From Defluviitaleaceae bacterium (GTDB taxonomy: Bacteria; Bacillota; Clostridia; Lachnospirales; WRAA01): a DNA stretch of 12,701 nt. Every line of letters begins with the position of its first letter. The first letter of the stretch is position 1. The stretch spans positions 1 to 12,701 of the forward strand of contig WRAA01000030.1 of NCBI GenBank assembly GCA_009780445.1. The letters run 5' to 3'. Positions 6,901 to 12,701 of this stretch are shown here, in pieces. The position numbers and the translations under genes were made by a program. The notes beneath the pieces were generated by a model, which searched no databases, had not been told where the DNA came from, and saw only the letters and a program-made list of their open reading frames with translations.

Positions 6901-7919
6901 TACATCTGCTCCAAACCTTCATAAATTTTCCGTGCCACTTCGTAGGCGAGGTTGACGGGAACAGCGTTCCCTACCTGTTTGTATTGCTGGCCGACACTGC
7001 CCGAAAACTCCCAGTCATCGGGGAAGCATTGACACCGCGCGTTTTCGCGGACGGTGAAGGGTCGCGCTTCCAAGGGGTGGCAGCGGTCTGTTTGTTTTTG
7101 AGACGGCGAAGTGAGGACAGTCAGGGACGGTTCGTCCAAGCTAAGCCGCCGCAAGATCCCCGTGCGCCCGCCCTCCATGTACCAGCAGCTCTTCATGTAG
7201 TCCTTCGCAATCTCTGCCGGTATGTCACGCCAGTAACCTCCGGGCGGAACAAGCTCAAAGATTTTGCGCTTGTGTTCGGAATACTGTGTGCCGGCGCTTT
7301 GCGGCACATCGCCCAGAATGTCGCGCAGAACAGGCTTGTACTTGTGCGGCGTGGGCGGGTCAATCCGCAGCCTGTCCGCAAGGTCGTTACGAACGCCGAT
7401 CATGATCAGGCGTTCCCTCTTCTGCGCAACGCCGTAATCCCACGCGTTCATTATCTCTGTCTGAACCGTATAGCCCTCTGCCTTGAAAATGTCAAGGATG
7501 GCCTGATATGTACGCCCGCGGTCGTGGGATACAAGGCCGCGTACATTTTCGAACAAGAACGTCCGGGGCTGCAGCTTCCGCAGAAACAAGGCGTAGTGAT
7601 AAAAAAGGGTGCCGCGTGCGTCGTCCAGACCCAGCCGCTTGCCCGCATAGGAAAAAGCCTGGCAGGGCGCGCCGCCGGACAGCAGATCCAGATCGCCCTT
7701 GTTAATGCCGAACAGGGTCTCCAGGTCTGACGAGGAAATGTTTGCGATATCGTCATTTATGACATTCCACTTTGGGCGGTTGTTCCTCAGGGTGCCGGCG
7801 GCGTCCTTGTCAAGCTCTACCAGGCCGATAGTCTCAAAACCTGCCTTCTCAAGCCCAAGGGCCAGACCCCCGGCTCCCGCAAAAAGCTCTATGGTTACAA
7901 AATTATGTAGTGCGTTCAT
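6900..7919 (-). CDS. DNA (cytosine-5)-methyltransferase of a type II R-M system
   Basis: 339 residues, complete m5C methyltransferase. Motif I FAGAGG 13-18; motif IV SGGAPCQAFS with catalytic Cys86 (most relatives have GGPPCQ, here Ala replaces the first Pro); motif VI FENVRG; motif VIII QKRERLIMIG; the target-recognition region about 190-275; motif IX-like RENARCQCFPDDW; motif X QVGNAVPVNLA. It should protect host GGNCC-type sites from the adjoining endonuclease. Two in-frame ATGs exist, 7925 and 7919. AGGGGG ends one base before the first but seven before the second, so 7919 is preferred. The gene begins inside the end of trmR (17-base overlap) and has no visible promoter of its own, so it would be read from the mltG promoter. 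Confidence 0.93.
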   Translation of the reverse strand: MNALHNFVTIELFAGAGGLALGLEKAGFETIGLVELDKDAAGTLRNNRPKWNVINDDIANISSSDLETLFGINKGDLDLLSGGAPCQAFSYAGKRLGLDDARGTLFYHYALFLRKLQPRTFLFENVRGLVSHDRGRTYQAILDIFKAEGYTVQTEIMNAWDYGVAQKRERLIMIGVRNDLADRLRIDPPTPHKYKPVLRDILGDVPQSAGTQYSEHKRKIFELVPPGGYWRDIPAEIAKDYMKSCWYMEGGRTGILRRLSLDEPSLTVLTSPSQKQTDRCHPLEARPFTVRENARCQCFPDDWEFSGSVGQQYKQVGNAVPVNLAYEVARKIYEGLEQM

Positions 7920-8568
7920 GGCCATGCCCCCTGTCTGTTTTACACACTAACAATAGGCCGTCGCCGATAGGAACTATCGACGATTCAAGCCCCGGTGCGT
8001 GGGTGACTTCGTGCAGGAGAGCCCTCATGCGCGTGTGCGTGGTGCGCTGCCGTCTGGGTATCTCGAAGCGGTCGGCGGCGGTTCGCCCGCCTTGCAGTAC
8101 GTTGTCGGCAAGCAGTATGCCGCCCGGCGCGAGCATCCGCAGGCAGTGGGGGAAGAACACGGGATACTGCCCCTTCGCCGCGTCCATGAATATAAAGTCA
8201 TAGGGGCCGGTCAGCTCCGGCAGAATGTCCCGCGCGTCGCCCTCCAGCAGTGTTATCCGATCCTCGATGCCCAGCCGACGGAAGTTCTCCCGCGCACGGG
8301 CGATCATCTCGTCGTAGCGGTCGATAGTGGTGACATGCCCGCCTTCGCCCATACAGCTGCTTATCAGCGCGGCCGAAAAGCCCACGGCGCAACCGATCTC
8401 CAGAGCGCGTTGGCACGGGCGTATGGCCAGCAGGGTGGACACAAACCGCGCCACCTCCGGCGGGATAACGGGCAGGCCGCGGACCATTGCCTCCCGCTGG
8501 ATCTCGCCCAGCACCCCGGCGCAAAGCGGCTGAACGTCGTTGATGTAGCTCCGTATATCGCTACTCAT
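7903..8568 (-). CDS. trmR: tRNA 5-hydroxyuridine O-methyltransferase, TrmR (YrrM) family
   Basis: 221 residues, SAM-dependent class I O-methyltransferase. Motif I ALEIGCAVGFSA (55-66), acidic TIDRYDE, GPYDFIFMDAAKGQY (121-135) with DN at 155-156, and the end IVPIGDGLLLV. The DAAKGQY..FF and VPIGDGL segments match B. subtilis YrrM/TrmR closely as I recall it; that enzyme makes 5-methoxyuridine from 5-hydroxyuridine at tRNA position 34. ATG 8568 is preceded by AGGAAG and overlaps the mltG stop by 8 bases. After the conserved GDGLLLVCK the protein has a short extra tail (TDRGHGHERTT). Most of that tail is coded by the stretch that also holds the start of the DNA methyltransferase, so the tail may have been created when the restriction cassette arrived. 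A generic catechol-type O-methyltransferase is the alternative. Confidence 0.88.
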   Translation of the reverse strand: MSSDIRSYINDVQPLCAGVLGEIQREAMVRGLPVIPPEVARFVSTLLAIRPCQRALEIGCAVGFSAALISSCMGEGGHVTTIDRYDEMIARARENFRRLGIEDRITLLEGDARDILPELTGPYDFIFMDAAKGQYPVFFPHCLRMLAPGGILLADNVLQGGRTAADRFEIPRRQRTTHTRMRALLHEVTHAPGLESSIVPIGDGLLLVCKTDRGHGHERTT

Positions 8569-9625
8569 CGGCTTCCTGCCTTGCGCGCAGGTACTCTTCG
8601 CGGTCTGCCGTAAAGAAGAACAACCCCGTCTCGACATCTACAAGCAGTGCGTACAGATATTCGTAGTCATAGGGAAACAGCACGGCATCAATGCTCGCGG
8701 CACTCGGGTTGCATATAGGCCCGTAGGGCAAGCCGGCAAATAAGAATGTGTTGTGCGGAGACTCCGTAGCAAAGTCCGCCGGAGTCAGCAAGTTGAACGG
8801 TCTGTCCACGGCATAGGCCACTGTGGACACCATTTCCAGCGGCATGTCCAGAGCCAGCCTGTTCGCGATAACCGCGGCGAACCTGTTGCGGTCTGCACCA
8901 AGCGCGCTCATGCGTGTTTCGCGCTCCACGATGGAGGCCATTATCACGATCTCGTCCATGGTCAGGCCAAGCTCTGTCGCGCGGGAGGCGCGGTCGTTGT
9001 CGAAGATGTCCTCAAAGCGTTGTAGCTGACGCGCAATCACCTGGTTGGCGTTGGCGTTGGCGGGGATCATGTATGTGTCGGGGAAGAGGTAGCCCTGCAG
9101 GCGGTTGTTGCGCTGGGGAACGCCCGGCAGGAAGTCGAAGTCGAACTCCACCTCGTTCGCCACGGTCAGAAACTCCTCGGCCGTCATAATGTCATTGCCT
9201 TCCAGATACGACGCGATATCTGCGTTCGTAAAACCTTCGCCAATGCGTATCTGCACATCGGTGAAGAAGTTTGTGGCGCGTATGGCTCCGGCCATCTGCG
9301 CCGCGCTCATCTCGGAACTAACAAGGAAGGTGCCGGGCGCGAAGTCCGCCGTGTTCCCCATCAGAAAGTTCTCGATGCGGAACATAAGAGCGTTGTGGAT
9401 CAGCCCGCGCTCGTAGAGTATGCGGGAAACTTCGTCCAGCGTGGTGGGGTTTGCGAGGGTGATCTCCACGAGCAGCGGCTCGCGGTATTCTATCAAGGTG
9501 GAGCCAAGCCCGCGGCCATAGTCAAACGCCGCGACACTCACCGTAAAAATCAGGTACGCCGTAGCAAGCATCGCCCCAAGGCTAAAGACGCTTCCGGCAA
9601 GAAACTTCAGAACGGACTGAATCAC
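8561..9625 (-). CDS. mltG: Endolytic murein transglycosylase MltG (YceG family)
   Basis: 354 residues. One N-terminal membrane helix (about 10-35) and then an extracytoplasmic region: a LysM-like part (about 50-120, TLANPTTLDEVSRILYERGLI), and the YceG catalytic domain with LQGYLFPDTY (177-185), the catalytic glutamate motif IMASIVERET (228-237; E234/E236) and ESPHNTFLFAGLP (288-300). It cleaves nascent glycan strands and so sets peptidoglycan strand length. The segment usually reading LQTDPTVIYG in relatives is LEMVSTVAYA here, an unusual divergence near the active site. The start is GTG 9625. It heads the seven-gene operon, with a sigma-A-like promoter about 40 bases upstream; trmR overlaps its end by 8 bases. 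The yrrL-yrrM order in B. subtilis is the same. Confidence 0.9.
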   Translation of the reverse strand: MIQSVLKFLAGSVFSLGAMLATAYLIFTVSVAAFDYGRGLGSTLIEYREPLLVEITLANPTTLDEVSRILYERGLIHNALMFRIENFLMGNTADFAPGTFLVSSEMSAAQMAGAIRATNFFTDVQIRIGEGFTNADIASYLEGNDIMTAEEFLTVANEVEFDFDFLPGVPQRNNRLQGYLFPDTYMIPANANANQVIARQLQRFEDIFDNDRASRATELGLTMDEIVIMASIVERETRMSALGADRNRFAAVIANRLALDMPLEMVSTVAYAVDRPFNLLTPADFATESPHNTFLFAGLPYGPICNPSAASIDAVLFPYDYEYLYALLVDVETGLFFFTADREEYLRARQEADE

Positions 9626-9665
9626 GGCACACCACGCCCTTCCCGCATACTTACTCTATGCTTAC

Positions 9666-9695
9666 ATCTTACTACAACAACGGCTTGCGCGTCAA
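9666..9695 (-). promoter_or_regulatory. Sigma-A-like promoter of the mltG operon
   Basis: Read on the minus strand: -35 TTGACG (9690-9695), 18-base spacer, -10 TAAGAT (9666-9671). The start point would fall near 9659, about 34 bases before the GTG start of mltG. It ends 12 bases short of the type B repeat element, so the insertion lies just upstream of this promoter. Confidence 0.6.
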
Positions 9696-9707
9696 GCCGC
9701 AATACAC

Positions 9708-9877
9708 CAATAGACCTCTTGCACAACTGACAAACGCCATCTTTGCAGTCAGTTTTCCGTTATGCGTCGTCGCTTCCTTCTTGCGAACCCTGTGGGTTCG
9801 CGGCGGCGTCAGCTCCTAGCCTAACGAAAAACTGACGCGCAAATCTGGCATTTGCCAGTTGTGCAAGAGGTCTATTG
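9708..9877. repeat. Complete 170-bp type B MITE-like element
   Basis: Near-perfect terminal inverted repeats: about 32 bases at each end with two mismatches (ends caatagacctcttgcacaac and its reverse complement). A second inverted pair lies inside (9748-9762 with 9822-9836, one mismatch), and at the centre is a perfect 8-bp hairpin, gcgaaccc / gggttcgc (9783-9801). TA dinucleotides flank the gacctc...gaggtc body, compatible with a TA target, as in several IS5- or IS630-type families; that assignment is my inference. No open reading frame of note. Its core resembles the cores of the type A pieces at both window ends, although the terminal repeats differ. It fills most of the mltG/9943 intergenic gap (9626-9942). 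Confidence 0.85.
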
Positions 9878-9903
9878 CAAAAAATGCAGTAATGCGTTAT
9901 GAT
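9875..9903 (+). promoter_or_regulatory. Sigma-A-like promoter of the 755-residue protein gene
   Basis: -35 TTGCAA (9875-9880), 17-base spacer, -10 TATGAT (9898-9903). The first three bases of the -35 box are the last three bases of the type B element, so the insertion supplies part of this promoter. The start point would be near 9910, inside a small dyad (agaataa / ttattct, 9908-9925), which could form a hairpin at the very 5' end of the message or be an operator. Confidence 0.6.
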
Positions 9904-9942
9904 GTGTAGAATAAAAAGTTATTCTCTAATGGAGTGTTGTGC

Positions 9943-12210
9943 ATGGCGTTGTCTGAATTTAAGCAAGGTTCTGTAATATGCGGCGAGGGCGCCCCCCTTC
10001 GCCACATCCTGTTCATCACGAAGGGCAGTGTAGACGCGGAGTTTAACGGAAAGGCGTTCCGGCTGGAGCAGGGCGGGGTGATCGGCCTGTGCGCGTTGAG
10101 CGCGGGCAAGCACATGCACACATACACCGCGGCCACGGACGTGGTGGTGTTTTCCTATCCGTACAAGGGTTTTAGCAGCTTGGAAGTGTTGCTGAACGAG
10201 CGGCCGGAGGTATCGGGTCTGCTCGTAAATTCAATGTGCCGGCAGATCACCCTGGCTCTGTGGTACAGGCAGATTTTGAAGAAGGAGGCCGAAGCGGCCT
10301 ACGAACTCGCAAAGGACACGTTTCCGCAGTACGAGCGGCTGTGTACGCTCTACGCCTACGCGTCGAAACAGCTGCCGGAGCTGGACGAGCTGCAGCATCC
10401 CTCGGAAATCGACCCGCTGGAGGAGTGGATTCACGAGTACTACACGGGAATAAGCAACGTAGAGCAGACGGTGTCCCAGGCGTTCTTCCGCGAACCCGGC
10501 ATATCGCTGGGTTTCCTGCGCAGGAGCGCGGAGGACGTGCTGTGCGTGTTGCGCGCGTGTGAATCCTATGACGAGTACTTGAGCCGTGTGGCAGGGGTCT
10601 ATGCGCATGAGAGCCGGCACGACCTTTTCGCCCTGGTGGGCGAACTGCACACAAGCTCCGTCAACATCAGGGGGGCCGACGACGCGCTAAAGCCTATCAC
10701 AGCGCGGCTGATCCGCCAAATGCAGGAACTTAGCAAGGCGGATCAAGCATATGTCGAACAGCGTCTGCAAGAGTACAGGGACGGGCTGGAAGGCATACGC
10801 ACAGAGGCGGGCATCGCGGAGATTCCGTCGGCCACAGGCGCGAAGCAGAACCTGTTGAACTCGATGGAGGTCATTCTGGAGTATTCAGGCCTGCCGGAGG
10901 AGGACTGCAACCGCTTCGCGCGCTGTGTACACGAGTACACAAAGCTTGCGGACAGGGGAAGCGCGGACGACGATGCTTACCGCCTGCGCGAAGAGCTGAC
11001 GGCCGGCTTCTACAGAATTTACGAGCCGGTGTTCTTCAAGAGCCTGGAGGATCCCACGCTGTCCACCATTGTTAAGATGTTCCTGAACTTCGGCTACGTA
11101 GACGCCGCGCTTGCGGGTTACGAACATGCCGACTATCTCTATTCGATAGCCGACTCGCTAAAGGGTGACCCGGAGATGGGCGTGTACACGGTGCGCGAGT
11201 GGTTGACGGCCATCTACGAAGGCAGCAAGGAGCCGAGCCGCAACGACTTCGACACAGATTACGCCGCATATATCCGCGAAATGAAAACGGGCGGCAAGAT
11301 AACGGCGCAGGAAGAGAACACCATGCTGCAAGACAACGCGGGCAAGGTGCGCTTTGAACTCGAGCAGGTGTTCCCCACGGTCAACAAGATCACGTTCGGG
11401 CGTATCTCCACGTTCTGCCCCTTGTTTGCGAGCCACAACGCTTTGCGCAGCCTGCAAGCGTCCATGGTTACGCCGTCCATGCTCAAGGTGGCGATAGACG
11501 AGATCCGCAGCATAGACTTCTCCGCGTTCTACCGCGAGACGCTCTACACAAACCCGGATGCCGGCGTGCCCAAGGAATCAATAAACGTGGAGATCCTGCC
11601 GGAGATAATCCTTCTGCCGAACATTGGCCTGCGCGGCGCGATGTGGCAGGAGATCGAGGGTAGGAAGCGCGCCTCGCCTTCGCGCCTCTTTATCCCGCTT
11701 ATGCTGATGGAGGACATAAAGACTCTGATGGTGCGCCTGACGGCCGAGTTCCGCTGGGAAATGTGCAAGCGCATCCAGGGCACACGCTGGAGCGACATTA
11801 CGGCTCCGTCCCTCACCAGCGAGTTCTTCGACTATCTCCAGTTCTACAGAAGCAACCGCGAGCTGTCGCAGGACGTAAAGGCCTCCGTCAAGACAGAGCT
11901 TGTCCGCGCGCGCAACATCTACAAATCTGTGTTTGTGCAAAACTACGCCGACTGGCTCCAGTATGAGTCCAACGGGTCGCCGCGCCTGAACAAGTTCGTG
12001 CGCCGCATAATGATGATCTACTGCCCATTCGCCGAAGAAACGCGCGAAAAGCTCTCCCTCAACCCGCAGTTCGCCGAGCCGCTGAAACGCTTCAACATAC
12101 GCAAGCACCAGCGGGTGACGCGCCTCTCAAACCTCATGCAAAAGGTCAGCAAGATCGCCAAGGAGATGCCGCAAGAACTCACGGACGAGCTGGCGTTTGC
12201 GCAACGCTAG
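9943..12210 (+). CDS. Uncharacterised 755-residue protein with N-terminal cNMP-binding-like domain
   Basis: Residues about 1-110 look like a Crp-type cyclic-nucleotide-binding fold (FKQGSVICGEGAPLRHILFITKGSVDAEFNGK...LEQGGVIGLCALSAG). The phosphate-binding cassette is degenerate: the usual G-E-(L/I)-A-L...P-R is here GLCALSAGKHMHT (48-60), lacking both the Glu and the Arg, so ligand binding is doubtful. The remaining 640 residues are mostly alpha-helical and soluble, with no DNA-binding winged helix, no membrane segment and no enzyme motif I recognise. Islands rich in Trp, Tyr and Arg (GLRGAMWQEIEGRKR, EFRWEMCKRIQGTRW, SLTSEFFDYLQFYR, SPRLNKFVRRIMMIYCPFAEETREKL) suggest a conserved family fold at the C-terminus. 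ATG 9943 is chosen for GGAG at 9931-9934. The gene is monocistronic, between the type B element and spoIIID. The function is unknown; a sensor or scaffold is a guess. Confidence 0.85.
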   Translation: MALSEFKQGSVICGEGAPLRHILFITKGSVDAEFNGKAFRLEQGGVIGLCALSAGKHMHTYTAATDVVVFSYPYKGFSSLEVLLNERPEVSGLLVNSMCRQITLALWYRQILKKEAEAAYELAKDTFPQYERLCTLYAYASKQLPELDELQHPSEIDPLEEWIHEYYTGISNVEQTVSQAFFREPGISLGFLRRSAEDVLCVLRACESYDEYLSRVAGVYAHESRHDLFALVGELHTSSVNIRGADDALKPITARLIRQMQELSKADQAYVEQRLQEYRDGLEGIRTEAGIAEIPSATGAKQNLLNSMEVILEYSGLPEEDCNRFARCVHEYTKLADRGSADDDAYRLREELTAGFYRIYEPVFFKSLEDPTLSTIVKMFLNFGYVDAALAGYEHADYLYSIADSLKGDPEMGVYTVREWLTAIYEGSKEPSRNDFDTDYAAYIREMKTGGKITAQEENTMLQDNAGKVRFELEQVFPTVNKITFGRISTFCPLFASHNALRSLQASMVTPSMLKVAIDEIRSIDFSAFYRETLYTNPDAGVPKESINVEILPEIILLPNIGLRGAMWQEIEGRKRASPSRLFIPLMLMEDIKTLMVRLTAEFRWEMCKRIQGTRWSDITAPSLTSEFFDYLQFYRSNRELSQDVKASVKTELVRARNIYKSVFVQNYADWLQYESNGSPRLNKFVRRIMMIYCPFAEETREKLSLNPQFAEPLKRFNIRKHQRVTRLSNLMQKVSKIAKEMPQELTDELAFAQR

Positions 12211-12246
12211 GCCGTAAGCCCGGCCAGGAGTGGTCAACAGTTTTTA

Positions 12247-12276
12247 GTCATACGCCCCCTTTTTTCGCATATAGAT
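12247..12276 (+). promoter_or_regulatory. Sigma-E-like promoter of spoIIID
   Basis: GTCATAC (12247-12253) and CATATAGAT (12268-12276) resemble the mother-cell sigma-E elements (about kCATAtT and CATACAnT) with a spacing near 14. The start point would lie about 25 bases before the TTG start. In B. subtilis spoIIID is transcribed by sigma-E, so the context fits. No good sigma-A pair is seen in the gap 12211-12305. Confidence 0.5.
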
Positions 12277-12290
12277 TATAGAGCGAGTAA

Positions 12291-12297
12291 AAGGAGG
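12291..12297 (+). promoter_or_regulatory. Strong ribosome binding site for the TTG start of spoIIID
   Basis: AAGGAGG, eight bases before TTG 12306. It fixes the start at a TTG codon; the first in-frame ATG lies only far inside the conserved protein. Confidence 0.85.
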
Positions 12298-12305
12298 GCA
12301 CTTTC

Positions 12306-12584
12306 TTGAAGGCGTATATCGAGGAACGAGCCGTGGAGGTTGCTAATTTTATCATCAAGTCGAACGCAACCGTGCGGGAAACAGCGAAAAAATTTGGAAT
12401 TTCCAAAAGTACTGTACATAAAGATGTTACGGAGAGATTGGTAAAGATAAATCCTAAGCTTGCGGTTGAAGCGCGCAGGGTCTTGGAGATGAATAAGTCG
12501 GAGAGGCATATCAGGGGCGGGTTGGCTACGAAGGAAAAGTATCTGACTCTCACGCCGCCGAAGCCGATGGGGAAGTTTTGCTAG
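12306..12584 (+). CDS. spoIIID: Sporulation transcriptional regulator SpoIIID
   Basis: 92 residues, against 93 in B. subtilis. A mother-cell DNA-binding protein that switches genes on and off between the sigma-E and sigma-K stages. The helix-turn-helix VRETAKKFGISKSTVHKDVTERL (23-45), then INPKLAVEARRVLEMNKSERHIRGG.ATKEKY, is the typical SpoIIID sequence, including the basic second DNA-contact helix region RHIRGG (68-72). The start is TTG with a strong AAGGAGG. The last ten or so residues (TLTPPKPMGKFC) are not conserved. The stop codon TAG (12582-12584) is made of the TA target and first G of the type A repeat, so the natural C-terminus may have been altered by the insertion. It shows that the organism, or its recent ancestor, forms endospores. 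Confidence 0.95.
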   Translation: MKAYIEERAVEVANFIIKSNATVRETAKKFGISKSTVHKDVTERLVKINPKLAVEARRVLEMNKSERHIRGGLATKEKYLTLTPPKPMGKFC

Positions 12585-12701
12585 GGCGTGTTTGAAAACC
12601 CGCTTTCGGCGAATTTTCGAGCATAATTTTTTGCCGGGCTAGGAAGCGACGACGACGCGAACCCTTGTGGTTCGCTAGAATGCTGTGTGCCGGTGGCACA
12701 C
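12584..12701. repeat. Left part of type A MITE-like inverted-repeat element
   Basis: Begins gggcgtgtttgaaaaccc (12584-12601), exactly inverted relative to 103-120, preceded by TA (12582-12583). It contains a hairpin gcgaacc / ggttcgc (12657-12675) and a second, gtgtgcc / ggcacac (12685-12701). The last 25 bases equal the first 25 of the window. No coding region. The stretch ggctagga...gcgaaccc (12637-12664) closely follows the reverse complement of the type B core at 9790-9821. Cut by the window edge. Confidence 0.8.

Noticed and set aside
7965..7979. Inverted repeat cgatag-gaa-ctatcg about 45 bases upstream of the DNA methyltransferase start, as a possible operator
   Set aside because: It is short and lies in the codons for the conserved IVPIGDG segment of trmR, so it is probably coincidental.
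9897..10136. Minus-strand small frames opposite the start of the 755-residue protein gene
   Set aside because: No start signals or family features; antisense shadows.
12210..12245. Terminator after the 755-residue protein gene (ggccg / cggcc stem and a run of five T)
   Set aside because: The stem is only five pairs and the T-run is 15 bases away; too weak to annotate.
1..12701. A small circular plasmid or phage, suggested by the 25-base terminal repeat
   Set aside because: The genes are chromosomal housekeeping and sporulation genes, there is no replication or partition gene, and the shared bases lie inside a dispersed repeat.
1..12701. CRISPR arrays, tRNA and rRNA genes
   Set aside because: No regularly spaced repeats and no tRNA or rRNA signature seen on either strand.

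Overview
The window looks like a chromosomal segment from an endospore-forming, fairly GC-rich (roughly 55-60% by eye) member of the Bacillota, most likely class Clostridia. Three observations support this. It has a spoIIID-type regulator with a TTG start and a strong AGGAGG-type ribosome site. It has a DUF3006 protein paired with a ComEC-like metallo-beta-lactamase lipoprotein. It also has the mltG - trmR - U32 gene order known from the Bacillus subtilis yrrL-yrrM-yrrO region. Genus and species cannot be read from the sequence.

Layout from left to right: (1) 1-120 is the right part of a short inverted-repeat element (type A). (2) 168-1947 carries two TRAP-transporter membrane subunits on the + strand, the large DctM before the small DctQ, with no DctP visible. 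(3) 2005-3150 is a minus-strand 23S rRNA/tRNA uracil-C5 methyltransferase, converging on dctQ over a perfect hairpin. (4) 3266-3682 is a small S1-domain RNA-binding protein. (5) 3717-9625 is one minus-strand, tightly overlapped operon of seven genes, transcribed right to left: mltG, trmR, a C5-cytosine DNA methyltransferase, an Eco47II-type restriction endonuclease, a U32 protein (TrhP type), a secreted metallo-beta-lactamase lipoprotein and a DUF3006 protein. (6) 9708-9877 is a complete 170-bp inverted-repeat element (type B) in the divergent promoter region. (7) 9943-12210 encodes a 755-residue protein with a degenerate cyclic-nucleotide-binding fold at its N-terminus and a long uncharacterised remainder. 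(8) 12306-12584 is spoIIID, behind a sigma-E-like promoter. (9) 12584-12701 is the left part of another type A element.

The most striking arrangement is a complete type II restriction-modification pair (GGNCC family by motif recognition). It sits seamlessly between trmR and the U32 gene, two partners in wobble-uridine modification of tRNA that are normally neighbours. By my eye count GGNCC occurs only about 13 times in the whole window, whereas the mirror pentamer CCNGG occurs about 29 times in the first 6 kb alone. This suggests the lineage has lived with this specificity for a long time.

The second theme is small mobile repeats. Two element types have different terminal inverted repeats but clearly related cores. 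They abut or enter three gene control regions: upstream of dctM, at the -35 box of the 755-residue protein gene, and at the stop codon of spoIIID. Both window ends stop inside the same repeat and share 25 bases, so the window edges are probably assembly breaks rather than natural ends.
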